Source: Chara braunii (lineage: Eukaryota; Streptophyta; Charophyceae; Charales; Characeae). Taken from it: a DNA stretch of 50,071 nt. The notes beneath the pieces were generated by a model. That model was not told the DNA's origin and did not search any database. It saw nothing but the letters and a program-made list of their open reading frames with translations. Made by a program: the position numbers and the translations under genes. Shown piece after piece: positions 20,626 through 30,677 of this stretch. Within the stretch, counting starts at the first letter, position 1; the number at the start of each line of letters is the position of its first letter. The DNA is taken from assembly GCA_003427395.1 (NCBI GenBank), contig BFEA01000195.1, forward strand, positions 2,318,377 through 2,368,447. The letters are read 5' to 3'.

Positions 20626-21424
20626 CTATAATGATTGGTTTCGACGACGGAGCCGCCTCCAAAGACGACGAAAGCACGCTTTTCGGTTCAGATATGCGGT
20701 CGGAAGAATGCACCACCGACTCATGCCCTGCGACCACATTTTTGTCGACGAATGTGAAAACCGCTCGAAGGTCCGGCAACGTCAATATCTCCATCCCGGG
20801 CGGATTGAAAATGTCATAAAGCTTCTTGCTGTACCCAGCGTGTTTGGCCCAACGAAGAGCAACGCGTTTGACCTTCGCCATCCGCTCACCTCTAGCGTTA
20901 AGGACCATCGTCAACTCCAACATGGCGAACTGTGAATTTCCTCCACTCCACTTCACCACACCGCCAATCGGAACAATGTTATCTTTGATCACCACGTACA
21001 AAACCAGCCCACCCGAGGGTTCCCCGATTCCACCCACCCAGTCCAACATCCAGCACCTATCTTTGTGGTCGACGACAGGAACCTCGTCTCCCACACCTGC
21101 AACGGACGTCTCACCAGACCTTCTACGCCTGGACACAACGTCCATAGTAGATTTCCCTTGCCGACCAGTAGCCTCCTCTTCTCGACCCGCAACCCCACCA
21201 GTCATCAGCACAACCGAATCCGGTCCCGAACCTCGAACATGGGCGGAAGGAGTGCCCGTAGAAGGTGCACCCCGCAGCACCGGGGTTCGGTGGCCCTTAG
21301 ACCCCGTTGTGTCGCCAGCCCCCACGCCAGCCGTTGGTGTCCCCTTCGGTTTTTTCGGAGACTGCTCCATGCTCCCAGAACCAGTACTAGTACGTCGTTT
21401 GCTTGGCTTCCCCTCGCGATCCAT
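20501..21424 (-). CDS. Element ORF1, copy B (unknown function)
   Basis: Uninterrupted minus-strand frame of 307 codons starting at an ATG (MDREGKPSKRR). Unknown family. A basic, Ser/Gly/Thr-rich, probably disordered N-terminal third precedes a globular block (about residues 120-225) with DRCWMLDW, GLVLYVVIK, VPIGGVVKWSGGN, then LRWAKHAGYSKKLYDIF and LPDLRAVFTFV. This block aligns with the ORF1 copy at 12.2-12.6 kb. The frame overlaps the N-terminal end of the ParB-methyltransferase frame by 125 bp in another register. A frameshift, an intron or programmed frameshifting could join the two; the sequence alone cannot decide. The basic tail suggests nucleic-acid binding, which is inference. Confidence 0.65.
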   Translation of the reverse strand: MDREGKPSKRRTSTGSGSMEQSPKKPKGTPTAGVGAGDTTGSKGHRTPVLRGAPSTGTPSAHVRGSGPDSVVLMTGGVAGREEEATGRQGKSTMDVVSRRRRSGETSVAGVGDEVPVVDHKDRCWMLDWVGGIGEPSGGLVLYVVIKDNIVPIGGVVKWSGGNSQFAMLELTMVLNARGERMAKVKRVALRWAKHAGYSKKLYDIFNPPGMEILTLPDLRAVFTFVDKNVVAGHESVVHSSDRISEPKSVLSSSLEAAPSSKPIIIGAPPNDIASDYGCCNTSSEIWADRRERSVSRANRVVGPSEV

Positions 21425-21559
21425 GTTGAGCAGTTAGTCGCAACTGAAGAAAATGCACAAGCGAGAAAGCAGTCATTGCTTTGCCAACGTCCAAACACCA
21501 AAGCACTTGAGAACAAGAATAGACAGGAACACAGAGTAACGAAAGTGGGCCGCAGCCCA

Positions 21560-22060
21560 CCAGCTCGTCGCCGTTTCACTGTCGTGTCGAACTTGACGGC
21601 CGTGCCACGACGTCCTCCAGTACCGTCGAATTCGACACGAGAGCGACATTGCGGTGTCGTCGTGTCACTGTCGTGCCGAACCCGACGGCCGACCAACTCG
21701 TCGTCTTCGACCAAGCGGCCCTACATGCACCGCCTGGTCGCCAGATAACAGTCTCCATGTCCTGTTCGATATGATGGTCGCCAAACGGTGCCTGAAGGGG
21801 AACTGACCGTCGTGTTTGACACGACAGCGACACTGTCGTCTGCCGTTCGACAATCGACCACGTGCCCCTTCGGGCACCGTCTGGCGACCATCGTGTCGAA
21901 CACTACAACGACACTGGGGTGTGTTGTGCGACATTTGTCGTGTTCGACACAATGGTCGGCGGCTACCATCGTGTCGAACACGACAGCGACACAGGGGTGT
22001 GTTGTGCGACATTTGTCGTGTTCGACACAATGGTCGGCAGACGGTGCCTAAAGGGGCACT
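21560..22060. repeat. GTGTTCGACACNA repeat block
   Basis: Several 75-100 bp units with TGTGTTGTGCGACATTTGTC, GTGTTCGACACAATGGTCGG and CATCGTGTCGAACACGACAG. Two near-identical copies lie at 21910-21987 and 21988-22059. GCCCCTTCGGGCACCGTCTG and its inverted form also occur. This belongs to the TCGTGTTCGA family seen in the satellites at 23.7 and 25.9 kb. Confidence 0.8.
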
Positions 22061-22416
22061 TGATCACGAGAACACAAGACAACAGATCGCAGGCACTGGT
22101 TAACACAGAGAAACATTGGCTGCTGAATGTTTGTGCACGCAAAACATCAGAACAACGAGTTTTTTTTCCGAAAGGAAACACAATATGAGAACAACAATCA
22201 AACACTCGGCTGACAGCGATGTGTCGGTGTGCACAGCCAAACCAAAAGCACGTGTCATCATTCTCGGGTTTCAATGAATCGAAAAACAATATGAGGACAA
22301 ATTCGTCAAACGTGTGTACTTTTGGCCACTGAACACATGATGAGAACAACTAGTAGATACCGCATATTGTTATCGAAATAACACATTTAGAACAAGGCGA
22401 ATTCCACGAGGCTGTC
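22061..22416. other. No supported gene
   Basis: Nothing recognised. Confidence 0.5.
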
Positions 22417-22555
22417 TATCGACTACGGGGAACAATCTTGTCGTTGCGGCCATTGCGGCCATTCAGTATGCCGTTGCAGCCATTCAGTATGACGAAGGCT
22501 ATCCACCGACTACGGGGAACAATCCCGCCGTTGCGGCCATTCAACACGCTAATTG
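22417..22555. repeat. Short direct repeats at the end of unknown gene copy 2
   Basis: CGTTGCGGCCATTCAGTATG-type 20-bp units occur about four times and GACTACGGGGAACAATC twice. They extend the open minus-strand frame of the neighbouring gene with Asn/Gly-rich residues that have no counterpart in copy 1, so the C-terminal end there is repeat-derived. Confidence 0.8.
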
Positions 22556-23444
22556 GCGATCCAAAGGTCAGCTGCTGCGCCGTCTTAGCAAACACCGAAA
22601 TGTATGACATTCGCACGAATTCGGAGTTCCCGACGAGAGAAGCGCCTATAGCATCCCGAATTGAAACGACTTTAGCCTCGACCTCGCGCCATGCGACAAC
22701 GTCCTCCACCTGGCCACCCACCACGATATCCAGTCTCCTATCTACCCTTCTTTGAACTAAACACATATCCCTCCCGGACATAGACAACTCGTTCCTGGAC
22801 ACATACACGACAACATCGGTCAAGTTTCTTGCCCTGCTCGAAACGGCAATACAGAGCACCCTACAGAAGATAAAGTATGCCAGACGCAATCTCACACAAC
22901 AATACGAAACTGCTCCTAGCGACAGACCGGAAGATCGCATCGGATAATGATCGAGGAACTGAGAATGTCACGCACAATCGAGTAACTCCTGTTTCATAAC
23001 ATGGCAGCAAGTGCGAGGCGAGGTTGCCACGTATTCGCAGTCCAAAACCCCCACAACACGGCTTATTTTTACCTTTTTATACAGTAGCGGCAAGCGCACG
23101 GGACGCAGCACATCGAACGGCACGGGAATGCGTTTGCCGAATTCGGACATATTCGTGAACTCATAATCGCACGCCCACGGGCATCTCTCCGTCATGTTCA
23201 CCAACTCGCACTCCTCCCACGAGTCCAAATGTTTGTAGCCAAACGGGAGGATTCTCATCTAAGGGTCGCATTCGAAGTCTTCTGGACAAGCGCCTTCATA
23301 GGTTACGCTGCCCTGACATTGCCGGACGTACTGCGCGCAAGGCGGGAAAGGGTGTGCCTTGCGTGCACGCCAAAGTGCTGGGGTCATATTAGAGATCTCC
23401 ATAGCAACAGTGAAGACAAGACGCCCTGCACGGTACAAGAGCAA
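22556..23444 (-). pseudogene. Unknown Cys-rich gene family, copy 2 (CPWA-x-DY-x-F family)
   Basis: Homologous to the gene at 2452-3444 and read in a single minus-strand frame from about 23444 with in-frame stops TAG 23259-23261 and TGA 22968-22970. Conserved blocks are PFPPCAQYVR, PEDFECDP, CPWACDYEFTNMSEFG, QELLDCA, VRL...CRVLCIA, SRNELS, GGQVEDV and WREVEAKV-SIRDAIG, FVRMSYISVFAK. The TAG replaces the Trp (TGG) found in copy 1 right after DFEQDP, and the TGA replaces an Arg (CGT) after LLDYA, so the ancestral gene was open at both sites. After GSPISV the sequence runs into short direct repeats (22417-22555). Function is unknown. Confidence 0.7.
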
Positions 23445-23706
23445 CGGTCAACAGCAGCAATAGAACAACGAACAACATCATAGAACTATTCACCCCGCTC
23501 CCCCCAACAATGGAAACAAACCAGGCCGCACGCAGCACAATGCACAGAATCTACGTGCGCAATCCACGCCAATAATTTCACACACACAACCCATGCACAA
23601 TCTTCCAGGACACGACGCAAGCGGCCCATAGCACTGCACACAATCATGAACGATTCGATTACATTGCACCGCGCACAATCTTGTTCCACTAGAGGACAGG
23701 GAAGGA

Positions 23707-24815
23707 TCGTGTTCGACTCGACGACAAGGCACTCGCCTATCGTGTTCGACTCGACGAACGCAATTGATGATCATGTTCGACTCGACGATCGTGTCCGACT
23801 CGACGATTGTGTCCGACTCGACGATGGTGTTTGATTCGACGATCGTGTTCGACTCGACTATCATGTTCGACTCGACGAACGCAATCGACGATCGTGCTCG
23901 ACTCGACGATCGTGTTCGACTTGACGATCGTGTTCTACTCGACGTCCGGACACGATCGACGATCGTGTCCGACTCGACGTGTTCGACTCGCCTATTGTGT
24001 TCGACACGACTATCGTGTTCGACTCGACGAACGCAATCGACGATTGTGTTCGACTCGACTATCGTATTCGACTCGAGGATCGTATCCGACTTGACGATCG
24101 TGTTCGACTCGACGATCGTTGTTCGACTCGACTATCGTATTCGACTCGACGATCGTATCCGACTCAACGATCGTGTTCGATTCGACGATCGTGTTCGACT
24201 CGACTATTGTGTTCAACTCGACGAACGCAATCGATTATCTTGTTTGACTCGACGATCGTGTTCGACTCGACGATCGTGTTCGACTCAACGATCGTGTTCT
24301 ACTCAACGTCCGGATACGATCGACGATCGTGTCGGACTCAATGTGTTCGACTCGCCAATCGTGTTCGACACGACTATCGTGTTCGACTCGACAAACACAA
24401 TCGACGATCGTGTTCGACTCGACGATCGGTCAATGTCGTGTTCGACTCTACGATTGGGCAGTGTCGTGTTCAACTCGACTATCGTGTTTGACTCGACGAT
24501 CGGGCAGTGTCGTGTTTGACTCGACTATCGTGTTCGACTCGACGATCGGGCAGTATCGTGTTCGACTCAACGATCGGGCACGATCGTGTTCGACTCGACG
24601 ATCGTGATCGACTCGACGAGTGTGTTCGACTCGACGATCGTGTTCGACTCAACGAGCGTGTTCGACTCGATTGTCGGGCACTGTCGTGTTCGACTCGACG
24701 ATCGGGCACGATCGTGTTCGACACGACGATCGGACACGATCGTGTTAGACTCGACGATCGGGCGCGATCGTGTTCGACTCGACGATCTGGCCCGATCGTG
24801 TTCGACTCGACGACC
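23707..24815. repeat. 18-bp satellite (GATCGTGTTCGACTCGAC)
   Basis: About 1.1 kb of 18-bp units with local variants (CGATCGGGCA insertions, TCCGAC for TTCGAC, occasional ACGAACGCAATC spacers). Because 18 is a multiple of 3 and the unit lacks stops in several frames, long artificial open frames of six-residue repeats (for example TIVFDS) run on both strands. No start context or non-repeat protein is attached, so no gene is called. The unit also occurs within the coding linker at 15.5-16.0 kb. Confidence 0.93.
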
Positions 24816-25134
24816 GGAAGTGCCACGTGGCATTACGTGGTTGCAGCTGGGCTGCGTGGTTGTGTCCTCACCGTCCGATCCTTCAAACTCGGGGTGCTCC
24901 GCTGTGGTTGTGCGTTGCAATCTTGGGCCATATGCTCGCTCCGTCGTCGCGCTGAACACGCCTCTCGACAGCCCTGTGGTCCGCCGTCGCGTCGAGCAGG
25001 TGGTCTGCTATGCACGGACCGAATCCCTGCGCTCTGTTGCCGCGCTGTACACGAGCCTCCACTGCGCTGTGCTGTGGCACGAGCCTCCGCTGCGCTGCGC
25101 TACTGCTGCGTTGCCGAACTTAAACGAAAATGGA
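24816..25134. other. No supported gene
   Basis: GC-rich, with short local repeats of GAGCCTCCNCTGCGCTG. No domain is seen. Confidence 0.5.
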
Positions 25135-25380
25135 AACTGGTGGCCCTCCCTCATATATATAGTTTTTCGGGAGGTCCCTTCGCAGGGAATCTGCTGGCCG
25201 TCCGATCCAAGGATACTGACGGTCGGGATGTTCCAATGGGGAGTGGTGGGCCTGCCTCATATATGTGGTTTTTCGGGTGGGCCCTCCGTGCACGCCTATT
25301 GGCCGTCCGATCTGGAAATACGGACGGTCCGATCTGGGAATACGGACGGTCGGGACGATCCAATGACTGCAGTTGGCCGT
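25135..25380. repeat. Tandem duplication of about 110 bp with TATA-like sequence
   Basis: CCTCATATATATAGTTTTTC at about 25150 is repeated as CCTCATATATGTGGTTTTTC at about 25254; each is followed by TGGCCGTCCGATC and then GGACGGTC or TGACGGTCGGGA. The first copy contains a good TATA box, so a promoter duplication is possible, but no gene downstream supports it. Confidence 0.7.
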
Positions 25381-25577
25381 GATCGTTTTTCCCCCGTGGC
25401 CAGAGCGGAGGCGCGGGGATGACGTTCAACTGCAGAGTAGAAATGCGATTCTCGCACATGAGTACCCGCGACATTGTGTCATTGTTCACGTTCTGGGAGA
25501 ATCAGCGCAGCGGTCCGCCAATGTTGACACGACAACTGCCCCGCTCTCCAGGTTAGTGCCGCTTCGGCCAACACGGC

Positions 25578-25598
25578 NNNNNNNNNNNNNNNNNNNNN
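25578..25598. other. Assembly gap (21 N)
   Basis: Run of N between TTCGGCCAACACGGC and CGCGAGAGAAAG. Confidence 1.
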
Positions 25599-25900
25599 CG
25601 CGAGAGAAAGAGAAAAGCCTCCGTGGATGGCCGTGTCCAGTGCTGGTTTATCGGTGACGTCAACAAGTTTTCTCGAACACTTTCACCGCAGTCGTCGTCG
25701 TGTCGAACACGATAGTCGTCGTGCTGTCTCTTATACACATCTAGATGTGTATAAGAGACAGCGCCCCCCCCCCCGCGAGAGAAAGAGAAAAGCCTCTGTG
25801 GACGGCCGTGTCCAGTGCTGGTTTATCGGTGACGTCAACAAGTTTTCTCCAACACTTTCACCGCAGTCGTCGTCGTGTCGAACACGATGGTCGATACGGT
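25599..25900. repeat. Suspect duplication around an adaptor junction
   Basis: The block 25599-25723 (CGCGAGAGAAAGAGAAAAGC ... TCGTCGTGTCGAACACGATA) recurs at about 25775-25900 with only a few differences. The two copies are separated by the adaptor at 25724-25761 and the first abuts an N gap, so the duplication is probably a scaffolding or mate-pair artefact. Confidence 0.85.
25724..25761. other. Uncut Nextera mosaic-end junction (library artefact)
   Basis: A perfect 38-bp palindrome formed by CTGTCTCTTATACACATCT followed directly by its reverse complement AGATGTGTATAAGAGACAG. This is the Tn5/Nextera mosaic-end circularisation junction of mate-pair libraries. It is not genomic sequence. Confidence 0.98.
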
Positions 25901-26570
25901 CGTCGTCGTGTCAAACACGATGGTCGTCATGTTGAACACGATCGTTCTCGTGTCCGACACGCTGGTCGTCGTGTCAAACACGATGGTCGTCGTGTTGAAC
26001 ACATTCGTTGTCGTGTCCGACACGCTGGTCGTCGTGTCAAACACGATGGTTGTCGTGTTGAACACGATCGTTGTCGTGTCTGACACGATGGTTGTCGTGT
26101 CAAACACGATGGTCGTCGTGTTGAACACGATCGTTGTCGTGTCCGACACGGTGGTCGTCGTGTCTAACACGATGGTCGTCGTGTCCGACATGGTCATCGT
26201 CGTGTCGAACATGATGGTCGTCGTGTCGAACACAATCCTTATCGTGTCGAACACGCTGGTTGTTGTATCGAACACGATCGTTGTCGGGTCGAACACGATC
26301 TCCATCGTGTCGAACACGGCCGTCGTCGTGTCGAACACGCTCGTCGTCGTGTCCGGCTCGTTGTCGTGCACGCCCGTCGTCGTGACCGACGTCGTGTCGT
26401 ACACGACCGTCGTATTGTCGAACACTACCACCATCGTATTGAGGACAACCGTCTTCGTGTCCGACACGATCGTCGACGTGTCAGACACGGTGGCCGTCGT
26501 GCTGAGCACGGTGGTCTTCGTGTCCGCCATGGTCAAACGCGGTCTTGGTCGTGTCAAACGCCATCACGGT
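25862..26570. repeat. 21-bp satellite (GTCGTCGTGTCNAACACGATG)
   Basis: About 700 bp of 21-bp units. Each holds the near-palindrome TCGTGTCGAACACGA or a variant. Both strands stay open for about 240 codons as seven-residue repeats (VVVSNTM on plus, TTTIVFD on minus). Since neither strand has distinct flanking protein and the unit is a stop-free multiple of 3, no gene is called. Confidence 0.93.
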
Positions 26571-27611
26571 CGTGTCGAAAACCCTGGTCTTTTTCGCCAC
26601 GACCCCCACCTATGTTTCGACTTGTTCAGAGTTTAGTGCGAGTTGCGCCAGCAGAACATAGTGCCCGGGTGACTGTCTTTTGTCTCTTGTTGCACTGACT
26701 GCTTGTTGCGAGATTGCGCCACGACCCCCACCTTGTAATATACAATGGAGCTCCTGTCGTGTTGGGCGCGACATTGGCGTTGCTGCAATCGTTTGCCTTC
26801 TTAGCCTGGCTATCTGGAAACCCGTCGTGCGCCGTGGAACGAACTCTGCGCGAATTTTGCTTCGAATCCTCGGAGTCTGGTACCCGGGAATCATGACGGG
26901 GGACCCTTCCGTGTTGGGCGAGGCGATCGCGTTGCCACGATGGTTTTCCTGTTCACTCGTGGCAGTTTTCCTGCCCGCTCTTCCTGGGTGGTGAGTACCA
27001 CGCGTGCCGGGAATCAAGATGGGGGACCCTTCCGTGTTGGGCGAGGACGTCGCTTTGCCACGATGGTACGGTCTCGTGGCTGCGATGGTATTCCTGATTA
27101 CTCGTGGCAGTTTTCTTGCCCGCTCTGTTACCAAGCGTGTCCAATAGATGCAGTTTCTGGAGTAATATGGAATCTTTCCTATCAATGCCCTCGTGCCAAG
27201 CTGTGTGCTGCACGCGAGAGTCTTCGTCGTTCCGCTGTTGGTGCCCGATGGGTTTTGCACGCCGTGGTCTCCGCCTTTCCAAAGCTGGTGCCCGACGTGA
27301 CATGTGCTGCGTTTCCTGTTGCGCGTCAAGATCTCCGCCTTTTCAATATTGTTGCACGCTGTGTTTCCGGTTGCTGGTGCCCCGACTCGACATTAGCTAC
27401 GCTTCCCACTGTCGTTCGATCTCCGACTTGGACAGACTCTTTCGCGTATATTGCACCTTTGGCACGGATTGGGCCTGAGGACTGGATTGCTGCCCAGATT
27501 CCACGGTCGTGTGTTATCCTCTTTCGGATGTTTCCTGATCCCCTCCGTCCAGTGTAGGGCTGTGTTTCTCAGGGTCATTTATAGGGCTGTGTTTCTCGAT
27601 GTTGTGTAGGG
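26571..27611. other. Repeat-bearing spacer, no supported gene
   Basis: A block of about 125 bp (GGGGGACCCTTCCGTGTTGG, TTGCCACGATGG, CTCGTGGCAGTTTTC, TGCCCGCTCT) at about 26896-26990 recurs at 27018-27130. CGCCACGACCCCCACCT occurs at 26595 and 26717. Open frames of up to about 200 codons show no domain. Confidence 0.6.
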
Positions 27612-30570
27612 ATGGTTGTCTGCTCCATTTCATTTGACAGTGGTCCACTGTTTTGTTGTCGCAGACACGTCTCGTGCATGGCTTGTGGTGTGCATGCTAT
27701 GCCACGGCAGGCTTGCAGCACAACCTTCGAACGCATGGACTGTGTGGCGTCTAATACAATGCTCAATGAGGATTTTCCTCCACCGCACCTGCCAATGTGT
27801 TCACAAGATGTTCGAAGTGGTCACGAACATGTCGATAATGCTCCGGAATCTCCTGCTCGTAAGAGGTCACGAAATATTGTGTGTGCGGACACTACATGTG
27901 AAAGTGTGTATCCCGTCCTTCGATGCCCGGTTCGAACCTGTGATGCAGAGAGTGGTGAAGGTCAAGAGGGTGAGGCCTCCTCGACTGACAACGACGCATC
28001 CGATGTAGATCGTGTTGTATGGGTGCCAAGGAGTTCACTTCGAGATTTCGAGTACACAGGTCCTCTGTTTGGTGAGAGTGGTGAAGGTGGTTCAGATTCA
28101 AGTGCTTCGGTGTCGTTTAGTGCTGATAGTTCTCCAGATAAAACCGATCTTCCGCAAACGTACGCTGACCGGAACAGTGACCACTGTTGTCGAAATGACT
28201 GTGACGTGATCTCTGATTTCGATGACATTTTTTCAAAACGTCTGTCCTTAGAGAAGCGTCCTTATACTTTTCGTCTCTAAATGCCGCGGTCAAAGAAGAT
28301 TCTGCAATCTGTTCATAGAAAACTCATTAAAAAAACACTGGCAAGTGTGTGTGGGCAGGTTTGCTGTAAGCGAGAGTATTGCGCTCAAATGACCCTGGAC
28401 GACATCAAAGCTGTCTGGAGCGGATACTAGTCTAAGAACCAGCAGAGCAGGGATGCGTGGTGGGTTGAAACGTTGAAGAGGTTCACCTTCATAGAAGATG
28501 AAAATGAGATTGTTCAACCTATTGTGGGGAGATGAATGGCGTGCATTAGTGCTTGGTGTTTCACACTGGGTGTATGTAGGAATACATTTCTCAAAAAAAG
28601 GATGACTTTGTCAAAAGGCTACAATATGTCGGAGCACGGCAGTAACGGACTCAAACGCACATCAACAACATATGCGACGATGTACGGGAAACTAAGCTCC
28701 TTCGTGCGAGACAACGGCGATTCCATGCCCAATGACATGAAGATCAAACAGGGGGAATCAAGAGTCGTGTTGAGATTGCCTGCTTGCTATAACAAGGTTG
28801 ATATTTATAAGTTGTTAAAGTCGCAATTCGACAACATGGGTGCTCCTTGTGTTTCTCATCAAGTTTTTAACAACATGTGGAGAACGCAGTTCTGGCATGT
28901 GAAATTTCATGACATTGATCAAAACTTTGCGAAATGCGAGAAATGTGTTGAATACAAAGAATCTATCAATTCCGCAAAGCTCGTGCGTGTGCGTGAGTAC
29001 TTTGTTTTGTTACGCGAGAAACACTTGGACATGCAGCTCCAACATCGTGTTGCGTATGAGGTGTGGAAGGATGAGTCGAAGAGACCGGGTTCCAACCATT
29101 TCTGCATCATCATTGACGGCCAGCATTCCACACTTTGGCGGAGAGAACAAATCGAAGGCATTCGCAAATATTCCAATGTTGAAAACCAATCTAACAACTA
29201 TTATTGCACACGACCGCTCACCATCAGTCCATGTTCACACATGGTACCCTTGCTATCCACATGATTCTAATGTTGTAGTGTCATTCATTATGAAAGTTCT
29301 CCGCGACATCCAGGCGACGAGTGACTTGCCTCCTAAACTGAGGATACAAGCTGACAACTGTTGGAGAGAAAACAAAAACAGATACGTTTTGGCACTCACT
29401 GCAACTTTGGTGAAATTTGGCTTCTTCAAAGAAATCGAATTCGGTTTTATGTTAGTGGGACACACACATACGGACGTTGATGCCACTTTCAGTCATTTCT
29501 CTCGCAAACTAAAAATGCACGATGCATATACCATGCTCGACCTCTTCAAGGTCGTTGCCAGTTCTCAAAAAGAACGTCTATCGTGCACATTCATGGATGA
29601 AATTGTTGATTGGTGAGCTGCTGTTTAGCCCTTCCTAGTCAAGAGACTGACCGGTCATACTCGTCCACATGCATTTAGGTTTTATATGGAGGATGCCAAT
29701 CTTGTATTCCAGTGGAAAGAGTATTGCACTTCTCCCGAATATTCTGCTCCAGTCTATTGCTTTAAACGAGATGGAAACAAAGCATATACTAGGTCCGAAT
29801 GGCCATTCGTGCCATCACCTGTTCCGCCGTCAGCTTCTCAGCCTACTAAAGATAGGAATGCGGATTTTGAATCGGGAATTGAAGGTGAGAAGACGTTTGT
29901 TGGGTGGTTTGAGAACAAGCGGCACGAGTGGTTGGGAATGAAAGATGAAGTTAGCTTCTAAAAGGAGAGTGCTCTTTCACACTGGAAAACTTTCCTCGAG
30001 ACAATCGAGGAGCATAACGGGTCAGGGTTTGCGAAAACTTCACTCAAGGCTGGCTTCTAGCCCTCACAAGACAAAATTAAGAAGGATGATCCAGATGATA
30101 TTGATATTGTCTTCCTCTTGAAGAGTAATGAGAATAAGGAGCTGTTGTTCATTGGACTGGTCAATGAGCGTCCAAAGGCGGAGCTTAACCCAGTTGTGGA
30201 TGTCGAAAAAGGTCAATTCGTTCTCTTCCGTCTTTTCCAAGATGATATCGATGAGGAAGTTTCGGTATGGATGGGTAGAGTCATTTCAGATGTAGACAAC
30301 GATATGATGTCGTCAACTTTAAATCATATTCTTATTCAATATTGGGTGCCACAACCTATTGCTAAACGTCTTTCTGTGCAATATTTGAACGCATGAAAGA
30401 AGACGTGGAAGAAAGACAACACAACATCACAGTTGTGGCAACATGAAGACTGTGTTGTGTGGCGCTGGACATCAAAGACATTGCATTTAGAAAATGGATC
30501 GCACATTCCAAAATCGACCATAAAGAAGGCCTTGGTATGCCTTTCACTTCCCGATAATGAAGATCAGTAG
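27612..30570 (+). pseudogene. DUF7869-like (RNase H-like) transposase/integrase, decayed
   Basis: About 980 codons. Frame starts at ATG 27612 and runs to about 29200 with stops TAA 28278, TAG 28428 and TGA 28533; a frameshift near 29195-29215 moves to a second frame that continues to 30570 with stops at 29614, 29626, 29959, 30058 and 30394. The N-terminal 220 residues are Ser/Asp-rich. Next come a Cys-rich segment (CGQVCCKREYC), a likely DNA-binding segment (ISAWCFTLGVCRNTFLKK), a C-x2-C pair in FAKCEKCVEYKESI, then an acidic-residue core: FCIIIDGQHS, LRIQADNCWRENKNRY and GHTHTDVDATFSHFSRKL. This order matches proteins carrying the DUF7869 domain, found in repeated, transposon-like genes of plants and animals; the assignment is from memory of the family. 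I infer the three Asp-bearing motifs form a DDE/RNase H-like site. The C-terminal part (WVPQPIAKRLSVQYL) is unassigned. Terminal repeats were not found. Confidence 0.72.
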
Positions 30571-30677
30571 GTTTTCAATAGGTTTTGAAGAAGAGCTAAT
30601 CGTATTTCTTTACACGTATTAGTACGTTATTTAGTTGTCATTGAGCTTTCATTTATGTATATTTAAATTGTATTTTC

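Noticed and set aside
23764-24826. Open frames of 170-290 codons in the 18-bp satellite
   Set aside because: The repeat unit is a multiple of three without stops, so several frames are open by construction; no non-repeat protein sequence is attached.
23707-26570. Possible CRISPR-like array
   Set aside because: Units are contiguous 18- or 21-bp satellites with no unique spacers and the genome is eukaryotic.
25835-26636. Frames of about 240-250 codons on both strands of the 21-bp satellite
   Set aside because: Both strands are open for the same trivial reason and neither has a domain or homologue.
26940-27557. Plus-strand frame of 205 codons
   Set aside because: It runs through a 125-bp direct duplication and shows no domain; the composition does not look conserved.
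27892-28228. Minus-strand frames opposite the Ser/Asp-rich leader of the transposase
   Set aside because: They are shadows of the plus-strand frame, which continues in register into conserved motifs.
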